Source: Pseudomonas sp. URIL14HWK12:I12
Lineage (GTDB): Bacteria > Pseudomonadota > Gammaproteobacteria > Pseudomonadales > Pseudomonadaceae
Length of the DNA: 64,000 nt
Assembly (NCBI RefSeq): GCF_003097135.1
Contig: NZ_QEQL01000007.1
Coordinates: forward strand, 1-64,000
Direction: 5' to 3'
The position numbers were made by a program, and so were the translations under genes. The notes below the pieces were generated by a model. The model ran no database searches, was not told where the DNA came from, and worked only from the letters and a program-made list of their open reading frames with translations. Within the stretch, counting starts at the first letter, position 1. Every line of letters begins with the position of its first letter. Of this stretch, positions 57,330 through 64,000 are shown in pieces.

Positions 57330-58543
57330 TGGCCGCCCAGGCACTGCACGGCGCTGCCCTGCGCCAGCGCTTCGAAGCGCTTGGCGCCTTTCTGCGCGAG
57401 CATCAGGGCATCTGGCGCCCACGCCCCTTCACGCAGCTGCAATGCCCGTGGGAGCAGCAGTGGCCGGCCCTGGCCGCCTGGCTGCGGGCGCAAAGCCTGG
57501 AGCACGCCGAAACCGCTCACCACGCCCCAGGCACCCTCGCCGCGCCCCCGCCATTCCCTGAATGGGCGCGGCAAGCCCAAGCACTTGCCGAGGTCGGCCC
57601 GCTGCCCGCCCACCCCGCACCCCCGCCGCCCGGGCGCTTGAGCGTGGACGTGCCAGGGCGCAAATGGCAGCAGATCGAGGCCTTCGCCCAGCACCTGAGC
57701 TTTGCCCAAGCCCCGAACCACTGGCTCGACTGGTGCGCCGGTAAAGGCCACCTGGGCCGCAGGCTCGTACAGCCCGGCCAACAGCTCACTTGCCTGGAAT
57801 ACGACCCGGCCCTCGTCGCCAGCGGCGCAGCCCTGAGCCAACGCCTCGGCTTGCCCGCCGAGCACATTCAGCAAGACGTGCTCGCCAGCACCTGCGAACA
57901 GCGCCTGGCCCCAGGCATCACGCCGGTGGCCCTGCACGCGTGCGGCGACCTGCACGTGCGCCTGCTGGCGCTCGCCGCCGAACGTGGCGTGCAGCAACTG
58001 GCCATCGCCCCCTGCTGCTACAACCGCATCCAGGCCAGCCACTACACCCCGCTGTCGCAGCCAGCTCGCGCCCTGGGCCTTGAGCTTGACAAGGACGACC
58101 TCGGCCTGCCCGCCAGCGAAACCGTTACCGCAGGCGCCCGCGTTCGCCGCCAGCGCGACCAGTCCATGGCCTGGCGCCTGGCCTTCGACCTCTGGCAGCG
58201 CGAAGCCCAAGGCAGCGACCACTACCTGCCCACCCCGCCGCTGCCCAGCGCCGCCTTCGCCCAGCCCTTCCCGCAGTGGTGCCAGGCCATGGCGGCGCTC
58301 AAAGGCCTGGCCCTGCCGGATACGGACTGGGCCGAGCTGGAGGCACGCGGCTGGCAACGCCTGGCCCACGTGCGCAACCTCGAGCTGCCGCGCAACCTGT
58401 TCCGGCGCCCGCTGGAGCTCTGGCTCACCCTGGACCGCGCCCTTTATATGCAGGAGCACGGCTACCACACCACGGTCGGCACCTTTTGCGCCCGCGAGCT
58501 GACCCCCCGCAACCTCATGCTCGTGGCCCAACTCCCCCGCTGA
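57329..58543 (+). CDS. SAM-dependent methyltransferase (DUF-type, substrate unknown)
   Basis: 404-aa cytosolic protein. The central Rossmann methyltransferase domain starts at about residue 115 (NHWLDWCAGKGHLGRRL is motif I; LTCLEYDPAL is motif II). ALHACGDLHVRLLALAAERG follows, then a CCYNR sequence (IAPCCYNRI) seen in the Methyltransf_32/YgfB-linked group that modifies RNA or small molecules. The C-terminal ~150 residues are specific to the family. Coupled by one base to the binding-protein gene, an odd functional pairing. Confidence 0.82.
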   Translation: MAAQALHGAALRQRFEALGAFLREHQGIWRPRPFTQLQCPWEQQWPALAAWLRAQSLEHAETAHHAPGTLAAPPPFPEWARQAQALAEVGPLPAHPAPPPPGRLSVDVPGRKWQQIEAFAQHLSFAQAPNHWLDWCAGKGHLGRRLVQPGQQLTCLEYDPALVASGAALSQRLGLPAEHIQQDVLASTCEQRLAPGITPVALHACGDLHVRLLALAAERGVQQLAIAPCCYNRIQASHYTPLSQPARALGLELDKDDLGLPASETVTAGARVRRQRDQSMAWRLAFDLWQREAQGSDHYLPTPPLPSAAFAQPFPQWCQAMAALKGLALPDTDWAELEARGWQRLAHVRNLELPRNLFRRPLELWLTLDRALYMQEHGYHTTVGTFCARELTPRNLMLVAQLPR

Positions 58544-58547
58544 AAGC

Positions 58548-58556
58548 TGTGGATAA
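58548..58556 (-). promoter_or_regulatory. DnaA-box-like nonamer
   Basis: TGTGGATAA, the exact complement of the DnaA box TTATCCACA, followed by two looser copies (TGTGGAAAG, TGTGGACCA). Likely chance or a minor DnaA titration site, since no origin-linked genes are present. Confidence 0.35.
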
Positions 58557-58730
58557 CTCTGTGGAAAGGTCTGTGGACCAACCTTGGAAAAGCGTGTTTC
58601 CGGCCTACAGGATGTACGGGCGATTCGGTGTTTATCGCCCGCAACACCGCGCCAATGGGCAACTTGCCTTTTGGTAAATACCTTTATGAACTTTCAAAGC
58701 CGCGCTGGCGCAATTGTGCATAACCGTTAT

Positions 58731-59354
58731 TCACACCACCCCGTGCCGCTCGGCAATCAAGGCGAGGTCCACCACCGAACCGACCCTGAACTTCGCCAGC
58801 AAACGTGACTTGTGCGAGCTCACCGTCTTGCTGCTGATCACAAGATGTTCACCAATGGCTTTGTTACTCATTCCCGAGCTCAAGTAGCGAAAGATCTGAA
58901 ACTCCCTCGCCGTCAGCGCGGCCAGGCACGAGGCCTCGTCGTGATGGCTCTGGCTCAGCGTTTGCGGCAGGTTGCTCACCTGCGGGAAATACACATACCC
59001 GGATCGGATCGCCGAAACCGCCAGGGAAAAATCCGCCAACTCCCCTTCTTTGCAAACATATCCACTGGCCCCAGCGTTTACACAACGGGCCGCATAAAAC
59101 TGCGCGGGAAACGCACTGAGCATCAACACTTTCGGGCGCGTCTCCGGCGCTAAACGCTCCATCAGTTCAAAACCGCCCAAACGCGGCATGTCGATATCCA
59201 GCACTAACAGGTCTGGGGAAAATTCACGAATCGGCGCAAACGCCTCGACCCCATCCCCGGCCTCCGCCGCAACCTCAATGCCCTCCTGGCTGAGCAGCTC
59301 CCGCACGATCGCACGCACAAATGGATGGTCATCGATCACTACTGCAGTCTTCAT
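58731..59354 (-). CDS. NarL/LuxR-family response regulator
   Basis: 207-aa two-component regulator. The receiver domain starts MKTAVVIDDHPFVRAIVREL and has the phosphoacceptor Asp in LLVLDIDMPRLGG (near 54) and the Lys in VCKEGELAD. The C-terminal LuxR HTH (LTAREFQIFRYLSSGMSNKA, then TVSSHKSRLLAKF) is complete. The ATG at 59354 has AAGGAA 6 bases before it. No cognate kinase is adjacent. In Pseudomonas it lies just before tRNA-Thr. Confidence 0.92.
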   Translation of the reverse strand: MKTAVVIDDHPFVRAIVRELLSQEGIEVAAEAGDGVEAFAPIREFSPDLLVLDIDMPRLGGFELMERLAPETRPKVLMLSAFPAQFYAARCVNAGASGYVCKEGELADFSLAVSAIRSGYVYFPQVSNLPQTLSQSHHDEASCLAALTAREFQIFRYLSSGMSNKAIGEHLVISSKTVSSHKSRLLAKFRVGSVVDLALIAERHGVV

Positions 59355-59505
59355 GGGTGTTCCTTTTGCTTGGCAGCAGGGGACCATGCCGCAGTGAGCT
59401 GGCGGGGTTTTTGACCTAGGTCAAGGAAGGGGTTGGGCCGTTGCGCTACAGGGAAGGCATAACGGGGTTTACAGGCGCGATGAAGACGTTATAATCAGCG
59501 CCCTT

Positions 59506-59581
<76 letters not shown>

Positions 59582-59624
59582 ATCAAGGTTCCAGAGAAGG
59601 CTTTCAACATCTCTGGAACAACCG

Positions 59625-59652
59625 AAAAACCCGCCTTCTGGCGGTTTTTTCG
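59625..59652 (+). terminator. Terminator after tRNA-Thr
   Basis: AAAAACCCGCC-TTCT-GGCGGTTTTTT hairpin with T-run, 44 bases after the tRNA. Confidence 0.85.
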
Positions 59653-59731
59653 TTTTGGGGTTCTGTTGGGTTCTGAGGGTAGCCAGCGTTAATAAGGGTA
59701 AAGGTCGGTTTCAATATCGGAGATTACCCGT

Positions 59732-60058
59732 ATGGGCCGCACCACTGCCCCGCTTACCGACACTGCCTGTTGCAAGGCGAAGCCCTGATAGCGGGAGTAC
59801 AAGCTCCCCCACGGCAACAATCTCTACCTCCTTGTACAACCCAATGGCCGCAAAGGCTGGCGGCTCAGGTACGTGAAACCCAATGGCCGCGAGGGCCTGA
59901 CCGCCCTCGGCAGCTACCCAGTGGTTGGGCTGGGCGACGCACGCCGAAAGCGCTTCGAGATCAAGCAGCAGCTCGCCAACGGCATAGATCCCATCCAGTA
60001 CAAGCAACAAACCAAGACTCAGGCCGTGATCAACGGGGCGACACCGCGATCGTTCTGC
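59732..60058 (+). pseudogene. P4-type integrase, N-terminal fragment with two in-frame stops
   Basis: The frame starting MGRTTAPLTDTACCKAKP reads TGA TAG directly after, then continues with the DUF4102 domain typical of P4-type integrases: LPHGNNLYLLVQPNGRKGWR, ALGSYPVVGLGDARRKR and NGIDPIQYKQQ. It breaks off around 60030, before any catalytic residue. The location right behind a tRNA gene is where such integrases lie. Non-functional. Confidence 0.88.
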
Positions 60059-60545
60059 TAGCACAAGCCACCGGCATGCGCTTGCGTGAGGCCATTTTGG
60101 CGGACCTACTACGGCTAAGCCGTGAGGCTAACGACCTAGGCAGGATTAACATTCAGGATGTTACTAAAGGCGACCGCGCTGGCGCTTCGGCACAGCGTTG
60201 GATTGCGGTGGACGACCATATGCGAGGTGCGCTTGGGTTTGCACGACAGGTGTCGCCTGCGGGCAGCCGCAACGTGATTGCGCCACACGAAAGCTACCTA
60301 AGTCTTTTTCAAGACATCATCCGCCCTGCGCGGGAAATCCTGCATGCACACAACCTTAAAGATTTCCATGAGCTACGAGCAGCGTACGCATGCGAACGCT
60401 ATGGGCAAATCACCCAGCGCCTCCCCGCCTATTAACGGCGGCCAGTGTCGCCAGGCAGATAGGAATCTAGATCGTGAGGCGCGAAGGAAAATCAGCTACG
60501 AGCTGGGGCACGGTTGAATCGACGTGGTCGCGGCCTACATTGGAG
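60033..60545 (+). pseudogene. Integrase_1-type recombinase, C-terminal fragment, frameshifted
   Basis: A second, unrelated integrase remnant is joined to the P4-type fragment. ATGMRLREAILADLLRLSRE carries the first catalytic Arg. GRINIQDVTKGDRAGA and LKDFHELRAAYACERYGQIT follow. A frameshift near 60432 moves the continuation (NGGQCRQADRNLDREARRKI) to another frame, and a TGA replaces an Arg codon in SYELGHG-stop-IDVVAAYIGG. Resembles ICE-linked integrases of Pseudomonas. Non-functional. Confidence 0.82.
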
Positions 60546-60552
60546 GGCGGTC

Positions 60553-60827
60553 ATGAGCAAGCCATTCGATATGGAGTTGTTCTTGGCTGGCGTGCTAACC
60601 GGTTCGCACGCCACTCGGAACGCCATGTGCGACAGGCGCAAATCATCCAGGCTGAGATTGCAGAGCGCTGGGAGCTAGAGACGCCTGGGGCGTGGCAGAG
60701 AAAGCATGTGGCTTGGTTTCTTGAGCATCGCCTACGTCGACGCAGCAAGGACGCGCGCTATTACTATTTGCTGACCGTGCGGCTGCTCACTCATCGTTTA
60801 GAAAAATCATGGGTGTTCTACCTCTGA
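60553..60827 (+). pseudogene. Small integrase-associated protein, frameshifted
   Basis: The first ~18 codons (MSKPFDMELFLAGVLTGSH) are in one frame. The rest (RHVRQAQIIQAEIAERWELE, then HVAWFLEHRLRRRSKDARYY) is in the next frame, so one indel near 60600 broke the gene. I recognise the layout as a small protein commonly found behind Integrase_1 genes in Pseudomonas elements. Function unknown. Confidence 0.65.
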
Positions 60828-61059
60828 GCGAGGTTATGATTTTGATAGCAACGACTGCCACCGAGAATTCTGGCCCCGAATGAAAACAGCCTCTTGTCGA
60901 GTTCCAAGTCGCTACGATCAGGTCGCATCAAGGAGTAGCACCCCAGTCAGTCACGGCTAACCTCAGCGGTGCCGAGCCGGATCCAAGGTAGAGTAAAGTG
61001 AAACTCAGCAGCTTGGATGGGATTTGGTAACCCCGCGAAACCAGGAGTTAGAAAACAAC

Positions 61060-62046
61060 ATGAATATCGATCTTCCGAAACGCTTTGAAAAAGAGTACCT
61101 AGAGCCTTTTTTCAAGCTACTGGATGATGCAAAAGATCACCCAAAGAGAGTCACCATAAACCTAGGAACCCTTGAATTTTCCACGCCAATAGCAATGTTA
61201 GTTGCGGGAGTCGTACTACGTAACTGGATCAGCTATCGGAAGTCACTGAATCTTGACACATGGCGATCGGAGATAAAAGAAAACAATCAAGCTCATTCAT
61301 ATTTAATGCATTTAGGCTTTTTCGACTTCATAAATATTCAAGCAGGAAAGAAGGTTGGCGAAGCGAAGGGATCTCTTACATATCTGCCTATCAAGATTAT
61401 AAAAAGACCAGACAAATCTGCAGAAGTCAATGGCAAAGACGAATGGTATGCGTCTATAGAGTCGATAGCTCGTGGTCTCGCAGGCGTGCTGGCCGGATCA
61501 CATGATGACAGCAAAGAGCTAAGAGTTTACACCTACTCCATCAGAGAAATTGTTAGAAATGTTTTTGAGCACTCAGGAGTGGATGAATGCTGGGTATGCG
61601 GCCAGCGCTGGGCAAATGGCACTGCAGAGTTCGCAGTAGTTGATGAGGGCATTGGTATATCAAGCTCACTCAGAGACGTTCTCAAAATTGAGAGTGACGA
61701 GGAAGCTTTGACACAAGCTATAAGCCCTGGTGTTAGTCGGACAATAGGCCTTAGTGAAGAGAAAAACATTTATGACAACTCTGGTTTTGGGCTTTATATC
61801 CTGAGTCAAGTCGGAAGTAATTTCGGATGGTTCGCGCTGGGTAGCGGTCAAGCCAAACTAATAGGCTCGAATCGCGAGTTCATTACGTCAAAGTTCTCGT
61901 TTCCCGGAACGTTTGTAGGAATGCGGCTAAATAAAAGCCCATCAGACTTTAGAGAGTTACTGAGCGATATTGTTAGCGCCGGAGAACAAGAGGCCAAGCT
62001 TTCAGGTATAGAAAGAAAGGCTTCTGCAGCCTCTAAGATCGCGTGA
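61060..62046 (+). CDS. STAS-like + GHKL (HATPase_c) protein, candidate regulator of a nucleotide-signalling operon
   Basis: 328-aa cytosolic protein. Residues ~28-95 (RVTINLGTLEFSTPIAMLVA ... LMHLGFFDF) look like a STAS-type alpha/beta domain. Residues ~155-290 are a GHKL ATPase with N-box E163-x3-N167-x2-EH (REIVRNVFEHSG), G1 VVDEGIGI (D195, G197, G199) and G2 SGFGLYIL (G242, G244). No dimerisation/His-phosphotransfer helix and no TM, so it is closer to anti-sigma/SpoIIAB-type kinases than to sensor kinases. ATG 61060 is used (GGAG 13 bases upstream). First of three closely packed genes; 33 bases precede the DisA-like gene. AT-rich. Confidence 0.8.
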   Translation: MNIDLPKRFEKEYLEPFFKLLDDAKDHPKRVTINLGTLEFSTPIAMLVAGVVLRNWISYRKSLNLDTWRSEIKENNQAHSYLMHLGFFDFINIQAGKKVGEAKGSLTYLPIKIIKRPDKSAEVNGKDEWYASIESIARGLAGVLAGSHDDSKELRVYTYSIREIVRNVFEHSGVDECWVCGQRWANGTAEFAVVDEGIGISSSLRDVLKIESDEEALTQAISPGVSRTIGLSEEKNIYDNSGFGLYILSQVGSNFGWFALGSGQAKLIGSNREFITSKFSFPGTFVGMRLNKSPSDFRELLSDIVSAGEQEAKLSGIERKASAASKIA

Positions 62047-62079
62047 CAACTCCTAGGTAGCCGGTAGACAGAAGAAATT

Positions 62080-62511
62080 ATGACTGAGAAACTTATTTAC
62101 ACCCTAAGGGAAGTGGTAAAGCTTTCTGGCAAGGATTTTTCAGGCGTCGGCGTGATAGTTTGGGATGAAGAATCCGCCCTCCCTATCTTCCCGCTTAGAG
62201 CTAATGTAACGATTCCTAACCATGAAAAATTAGCAGTAAATCTAGCACAAATATCTTCCTTGGACAGTGACCTCCATGATGGATTCCACATATTGACAAC
62301 AACCTTAAAACTAGTCCGCGTCGCTCAATATTTTTCACCTCCAATAGTGCACAACATCCCACTGAATCGGGGGAGACGGTTTGGCGGGCGATACTTAGCG
62401 GCGCTATTTGGCTCAAAAACTCCAGGAGTGGTGCTTAGTGCGGTGGCTACTCCAGCATTAGGCATAGCAATTTTCAAAAATGGCCAAGAAGTCTACTTTG
62501 AGGGTGTCTAG
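62080..62511 (+). CDS. Stand-alone DisA_N (diadenylate cyclase)-like protein, divergent active site
   Basis: 143-aa protein whose whole length aligns by eye with the DisA_N/DacB fold. The early block REVVKLSGKDFSGVGVIVWD matches the GALIVIE strand. LDSDLHDGFHIL (65-72) matches the LHDGA motif, and RFGGRYLAALFGSKTPGVVL (100-119) the GTRHRAA...S..TDALVI region. ALGIAIFKNGQE then matches the last strands. D67 and G68 and R104-A107-A108 are kept, but DGA is DGF and RHR is RYL. Activity may be altered, or only nucleotide binding may remain. Canonical enzymes make c-di-AMP. No membrane or other domains. The stop TAG directly abuts the effector GTG. Confidence 0.72.
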   Translation: MTEKLIYTLREVVKLSGKDFSGVGVIVWDEESALPIFPLRANVTIPNHEKLAVNLAQISSLDSDLHDGFHILTTTLKLVRVAQYFSPPIVHNIPLNRGRRFGGRYLAALFGSKTPGVVLSAVATPALGIAIFKNGQEVYFEGV

Positions 62512-63102
62512 GTGTTTGCAATTATTTCGCCTATTAAAATAATAGTCCTTGTCTGCCAAGCTTATGCCACCTTGGCGCTTTTAATAGTACTGGCTTTATT
62601 TTTATTTAACCCTGAAATTTCGGCAAGCGCCCTCTTAAGAGTTGTGCTAGGAGGCGCTGGGGCCTTAGAGCTATTTTTGCTTGTTAGCGCGCACTTTTTC
62701 TGGAGAAAGCTTTGGGCTAAGTTTCCAATACTAAACGAACTCTTGTTCCCAGATCTAAACGGCAACTGGAAGATGAAAATTCATTGGAGTCAGAATGGGA
62801 AGAAAGGAATTGTAGATGCTAAGGCTAGCATTAAACAAAATCTCGTATCTTTGAGCATGGAAGTTTGTTCAGCGGGCTCCGACTCCGAAACTATCGTAGT
62901 GAAAACATCTAAAGATTCAATTTCGGGAAGACCCGTGATTTTTTATTTTTATCGAGTCATCCCTAAGAATATTGGAGGAGAATCATCGCTCCCATATGAA
63001 GGAGCCTCAACATTAAAACTTTTCACCGAGAAAAATGAAATCCTTAGAGGAAATTATTTTACAAACCGCGGCACTAAAGGACACTTCGAACTTACCCGAT
63101 AA
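62512..63102 (+). CDS. Two-TM + beta-barrel effector of the Cap15 / S-2TMbeta type
   Basis: 196-aa membrane protein. TM1 ~5-32 (IKIIVLVCQAYATLALLIVL), TM2 ~40-64 (ending in LELFLLVSAHFFW), then a soluble beta-rich domain. That domain opens with FPDLNGNWKMKI (79-90), the PDLNGxW entry typical of Cap15-type barrels, and closes with LRGNYFTNRGTKGHFELTR (178-196). In CBASS, Cap15 binds a cyclic nucleotide and disrupts the inner membrane; related 2TM-beta effectors also pair with mCpol in Panoptes. It starts at a GTG immediately after the DisA-like stop, with GAGGGTG as a possible Shine-Dalgarno inside the upstream gene, so translation is tightly coupled. Confidence 0.8.
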   Translation: MFAIISPIKIIVLVCQAYATLALLIVLALFLFNPEISASALLRVVLGGAGALELFLLVSAHFFWRKLWAKFPILNELLFPDLNGNWKMKIHWSQNGKKGIVDAKASIKQNLVSLSMEVCSAGSDSETIVVKTSKDSISGRPVIFYFYRVIPKNIGGESSLPYEGASTLKLFTEKNEILRGNYFTNRGTKGHFELTR

Positions 63103-63188
63103 TTTGAAGCTACTACAAAGTCTTGGGCATCGCCTACCCAATAGATGTCCGTAAAATCAGGCACACATGAAATCATGATTATAATAGG

Positions 63189-63536
63189 TTGGAATCGGAG
63201 CCTAAAATCCGGACATGGCTGGCGCACTGGTGGCCAGAGGCCCTACTTGGCCCAATTCTTGACTACGGTTATAACACACTAAAGGAAAACAAAGCCTCTA
63301 TTGAGCAGTCTCAGAGACTACTAGATAGCATTGAGTCGTCCATCGCTAATGCAGAGTCAAACCCAAGCGAAAATTCTATCCGTCGCTCAGTAGATTCCAT
63401 ACAAGGCCAATTGTTTGTTAAGCGAAAAACAGATTGGTTAATTCCAGATTTATTCTATAAAATTTTCCGTGAATCAGACGAAACTGTCATGCGCCTCTCC
63501 ACTCAACAACTTGAGGAAAAATTCACAGCTCGTTGA
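63189..63536 (+). pseudogene. C-terminal fragment of an S-4TM-type (CBASS-associated) effector
   Basis: 115-codon frame whose only start is a TTG. It begins inside a hydrophobic segment (WLAHWWPEALLGPILDYGY), continues with a helical linker (ENKASIEQSQRLLDSIESSI), and ends with SVDSIQGQLFVKRKTDWLIP then DLFYKIFRESDETVM. The last part resembles the conserved IQ-D-I...R...(V/I)PD-W/L-FY block at the end of SMODS-associated S-4TM proteins. The N-terminal TM helices are absent, so it is read as a relic. A short independent protein cannot be excluded. Confidence 0.55.
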
Positions 63537-63867
63537 TAGCTACCGCTTTAACGCAAGCAGCCGGCCATAAACTTCGCGTAGACGCACAAAAAAACGGATT
63601 TTATCCCGCTATTGTGCGAGCGGACCAGAGGAAGCTACTTTATTACTAGAGTCGGCCGATAGCGCTCTTCTATCAACCAAAACCTTGAGTCGCCTTTCAT
63701 CCCCTATATTGCAAGGTGGTGAGGCAGCCATATGTCGAGGGCAATTGATGCTGATTAGGCTTTCTCGCGCTTTAGAAATATCTTACAAATAACAAAGGAT
63801 AGTTTTAGAGATAGAGCATCGGCCCTTTACAGATGAAAATATTATAAATCACAGATTTATCAATATT
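63537..63867. other. AT-rich non-coding right end of island B
   Basis: 331 bases with no gene I can support. Very AT-rich towards the attR copy. Confidence 0.45.
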
Positions 63868-63884
63868 TTCGACTCCTGGTGCCG
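63868..63884 (+). repeat. attR of island B
   Basis: TTCGACTCCTGGTGCCG, an exact copy of the tRNA-Thr 3' segment at 59559, followed by CCACA instead of GCACC. The GC-rich chromosome resumes right after it. From 63885 to the window end a minus-strand frame (ending at 63860) enters from the right and could be the end of a core gene, but is too short to name. Confidence 0.78.
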
Positions 63885-64000
63885 CCACACATCAGCGTCC
63901 ATCCAGCGCCAGCAAAGGCTCCCTCCACTTTGAGAACCAACCATTCGCCGGTGTCGATTTCTCTCGCCGCAGCCGCCCGATAAACCTCTTCTCGCTCACG

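Noticed and set aside
58548..58580. Replication-origin element from a DnaA box and two looser copies
   Set aside because: Single perfect nonamer, no AT-rich unwinding region and no dnaA/dnaN/gidA-type neighbours.
62080..62511. mCpol (Panoptes OptS-like) polymerase as identity of the 143-aa protein
   Set aside because: It would fit the neighbouring 2TM-beta effector, but there is no GGDD-type motif or palm-like pattern. The LHDG, RYLAA and strand order fit DisA_N much better.
62080..62511. CD-NTase (SMODS) as identity of the 143-aa protein
   Set aside because: Too short and without the GS...DxD nucleotidyltransferase signature.
63860..64000. Minus-strand frame entering from the right edge
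   Set aside because: Only ~46 codons are visible and the end overlaps the attR repeat. No motif recognised, so it is not listed as a gene.

Overview
The window is high-GC chromosomal DNA from a fluorescent Pseudomonas, most likely the P. putida group. This rests on the gene order opgH-opgG, glnA to ntrBC-nrsZ, secB-grxC-gpmI-envC-ctpA and hisBHAF, on P. putida-type REP palindromes (core gtgggagggcggct), and on codon use. The left edge cuts a large RHS-type gene, which stays open on the minus strand from 2732 to base 1.

Core layout. 1-19.8 kb: RHS toxin-like gene, osmoregulated periplasmic glucan synthesis (opgGH), dtd-pip, lipocalin, a dCache chemoreceptor, fbp, glgP, typA, thiI. 19.8-26.7 kb: a nitrogen-control block. 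glnA lies behind an NtrC site and a sigma54 promoter, followed by a periplasmic chorismate mutase, two DUF4124 proteins, ntrB-ntrC, and the sigma54-driven three-module sRNA NrsZ. 26.7-42.7 kb: trmL, secB, grxC, a rhodanese without its cysteine, gpmI, an envC-ctpA-yibQ cell-envelope run, hisBHAF, an OFA-type transporter, asmA-mutY-yggX, and tRNA-Phe(GAA). 46.9-59.4 kb: a five-gene quaternary-amine ABC operon with an extra PhnD-like binding protein, a fatty-acid desaturase, a CHAP amidase with two periplasmic DUF3828 proteins (candidate effector-immunity set), an APC permease, an amino-acid binding protein, a methyltransferase, a LuxR-type response regulator, and tRNA-Thr(TGT).

Two small AT-rich islands interrupt the core, each at the 3' end of a tRNA gene and bounded by a copy of that tRNA end. 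Island A (42817-46858, tRNA-Phe, near-identical 41-bp repeats) holds a decayed integrase fused at a deletion junction to a truncated serine resolvase. It also carries an overlapping DUF5343 + TIGR02391/Ymh pair with an RNPRGH (HEPN-type Rx4H) motif, and a small Tudor-like protein. Island B (59559-63884, tRNA-Thr, 17-bp repeats) holds integrase debris and a compact three-gene operon: a STAS-like + GHKL-ATPase protein, a stand-alone 143-aa divergent DisA_N (diadenylate cyclase)-like protein, and a 196-aa two-TM + beta-barrel protein of the CBASS Cap15/S-2TMbeta effector type. A truncated S-4TM-type CBASS effector relic follows.

The island B operon is the best candidate for an undescribed system: a cyclic-nucleotide immune circuit in which a DisA-like domain takes the place of a CD-NTase or mCpol, under a switch resembling an anti-sigma kinase. 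Function is inferred from motifs only; no search or structure prediction was run.
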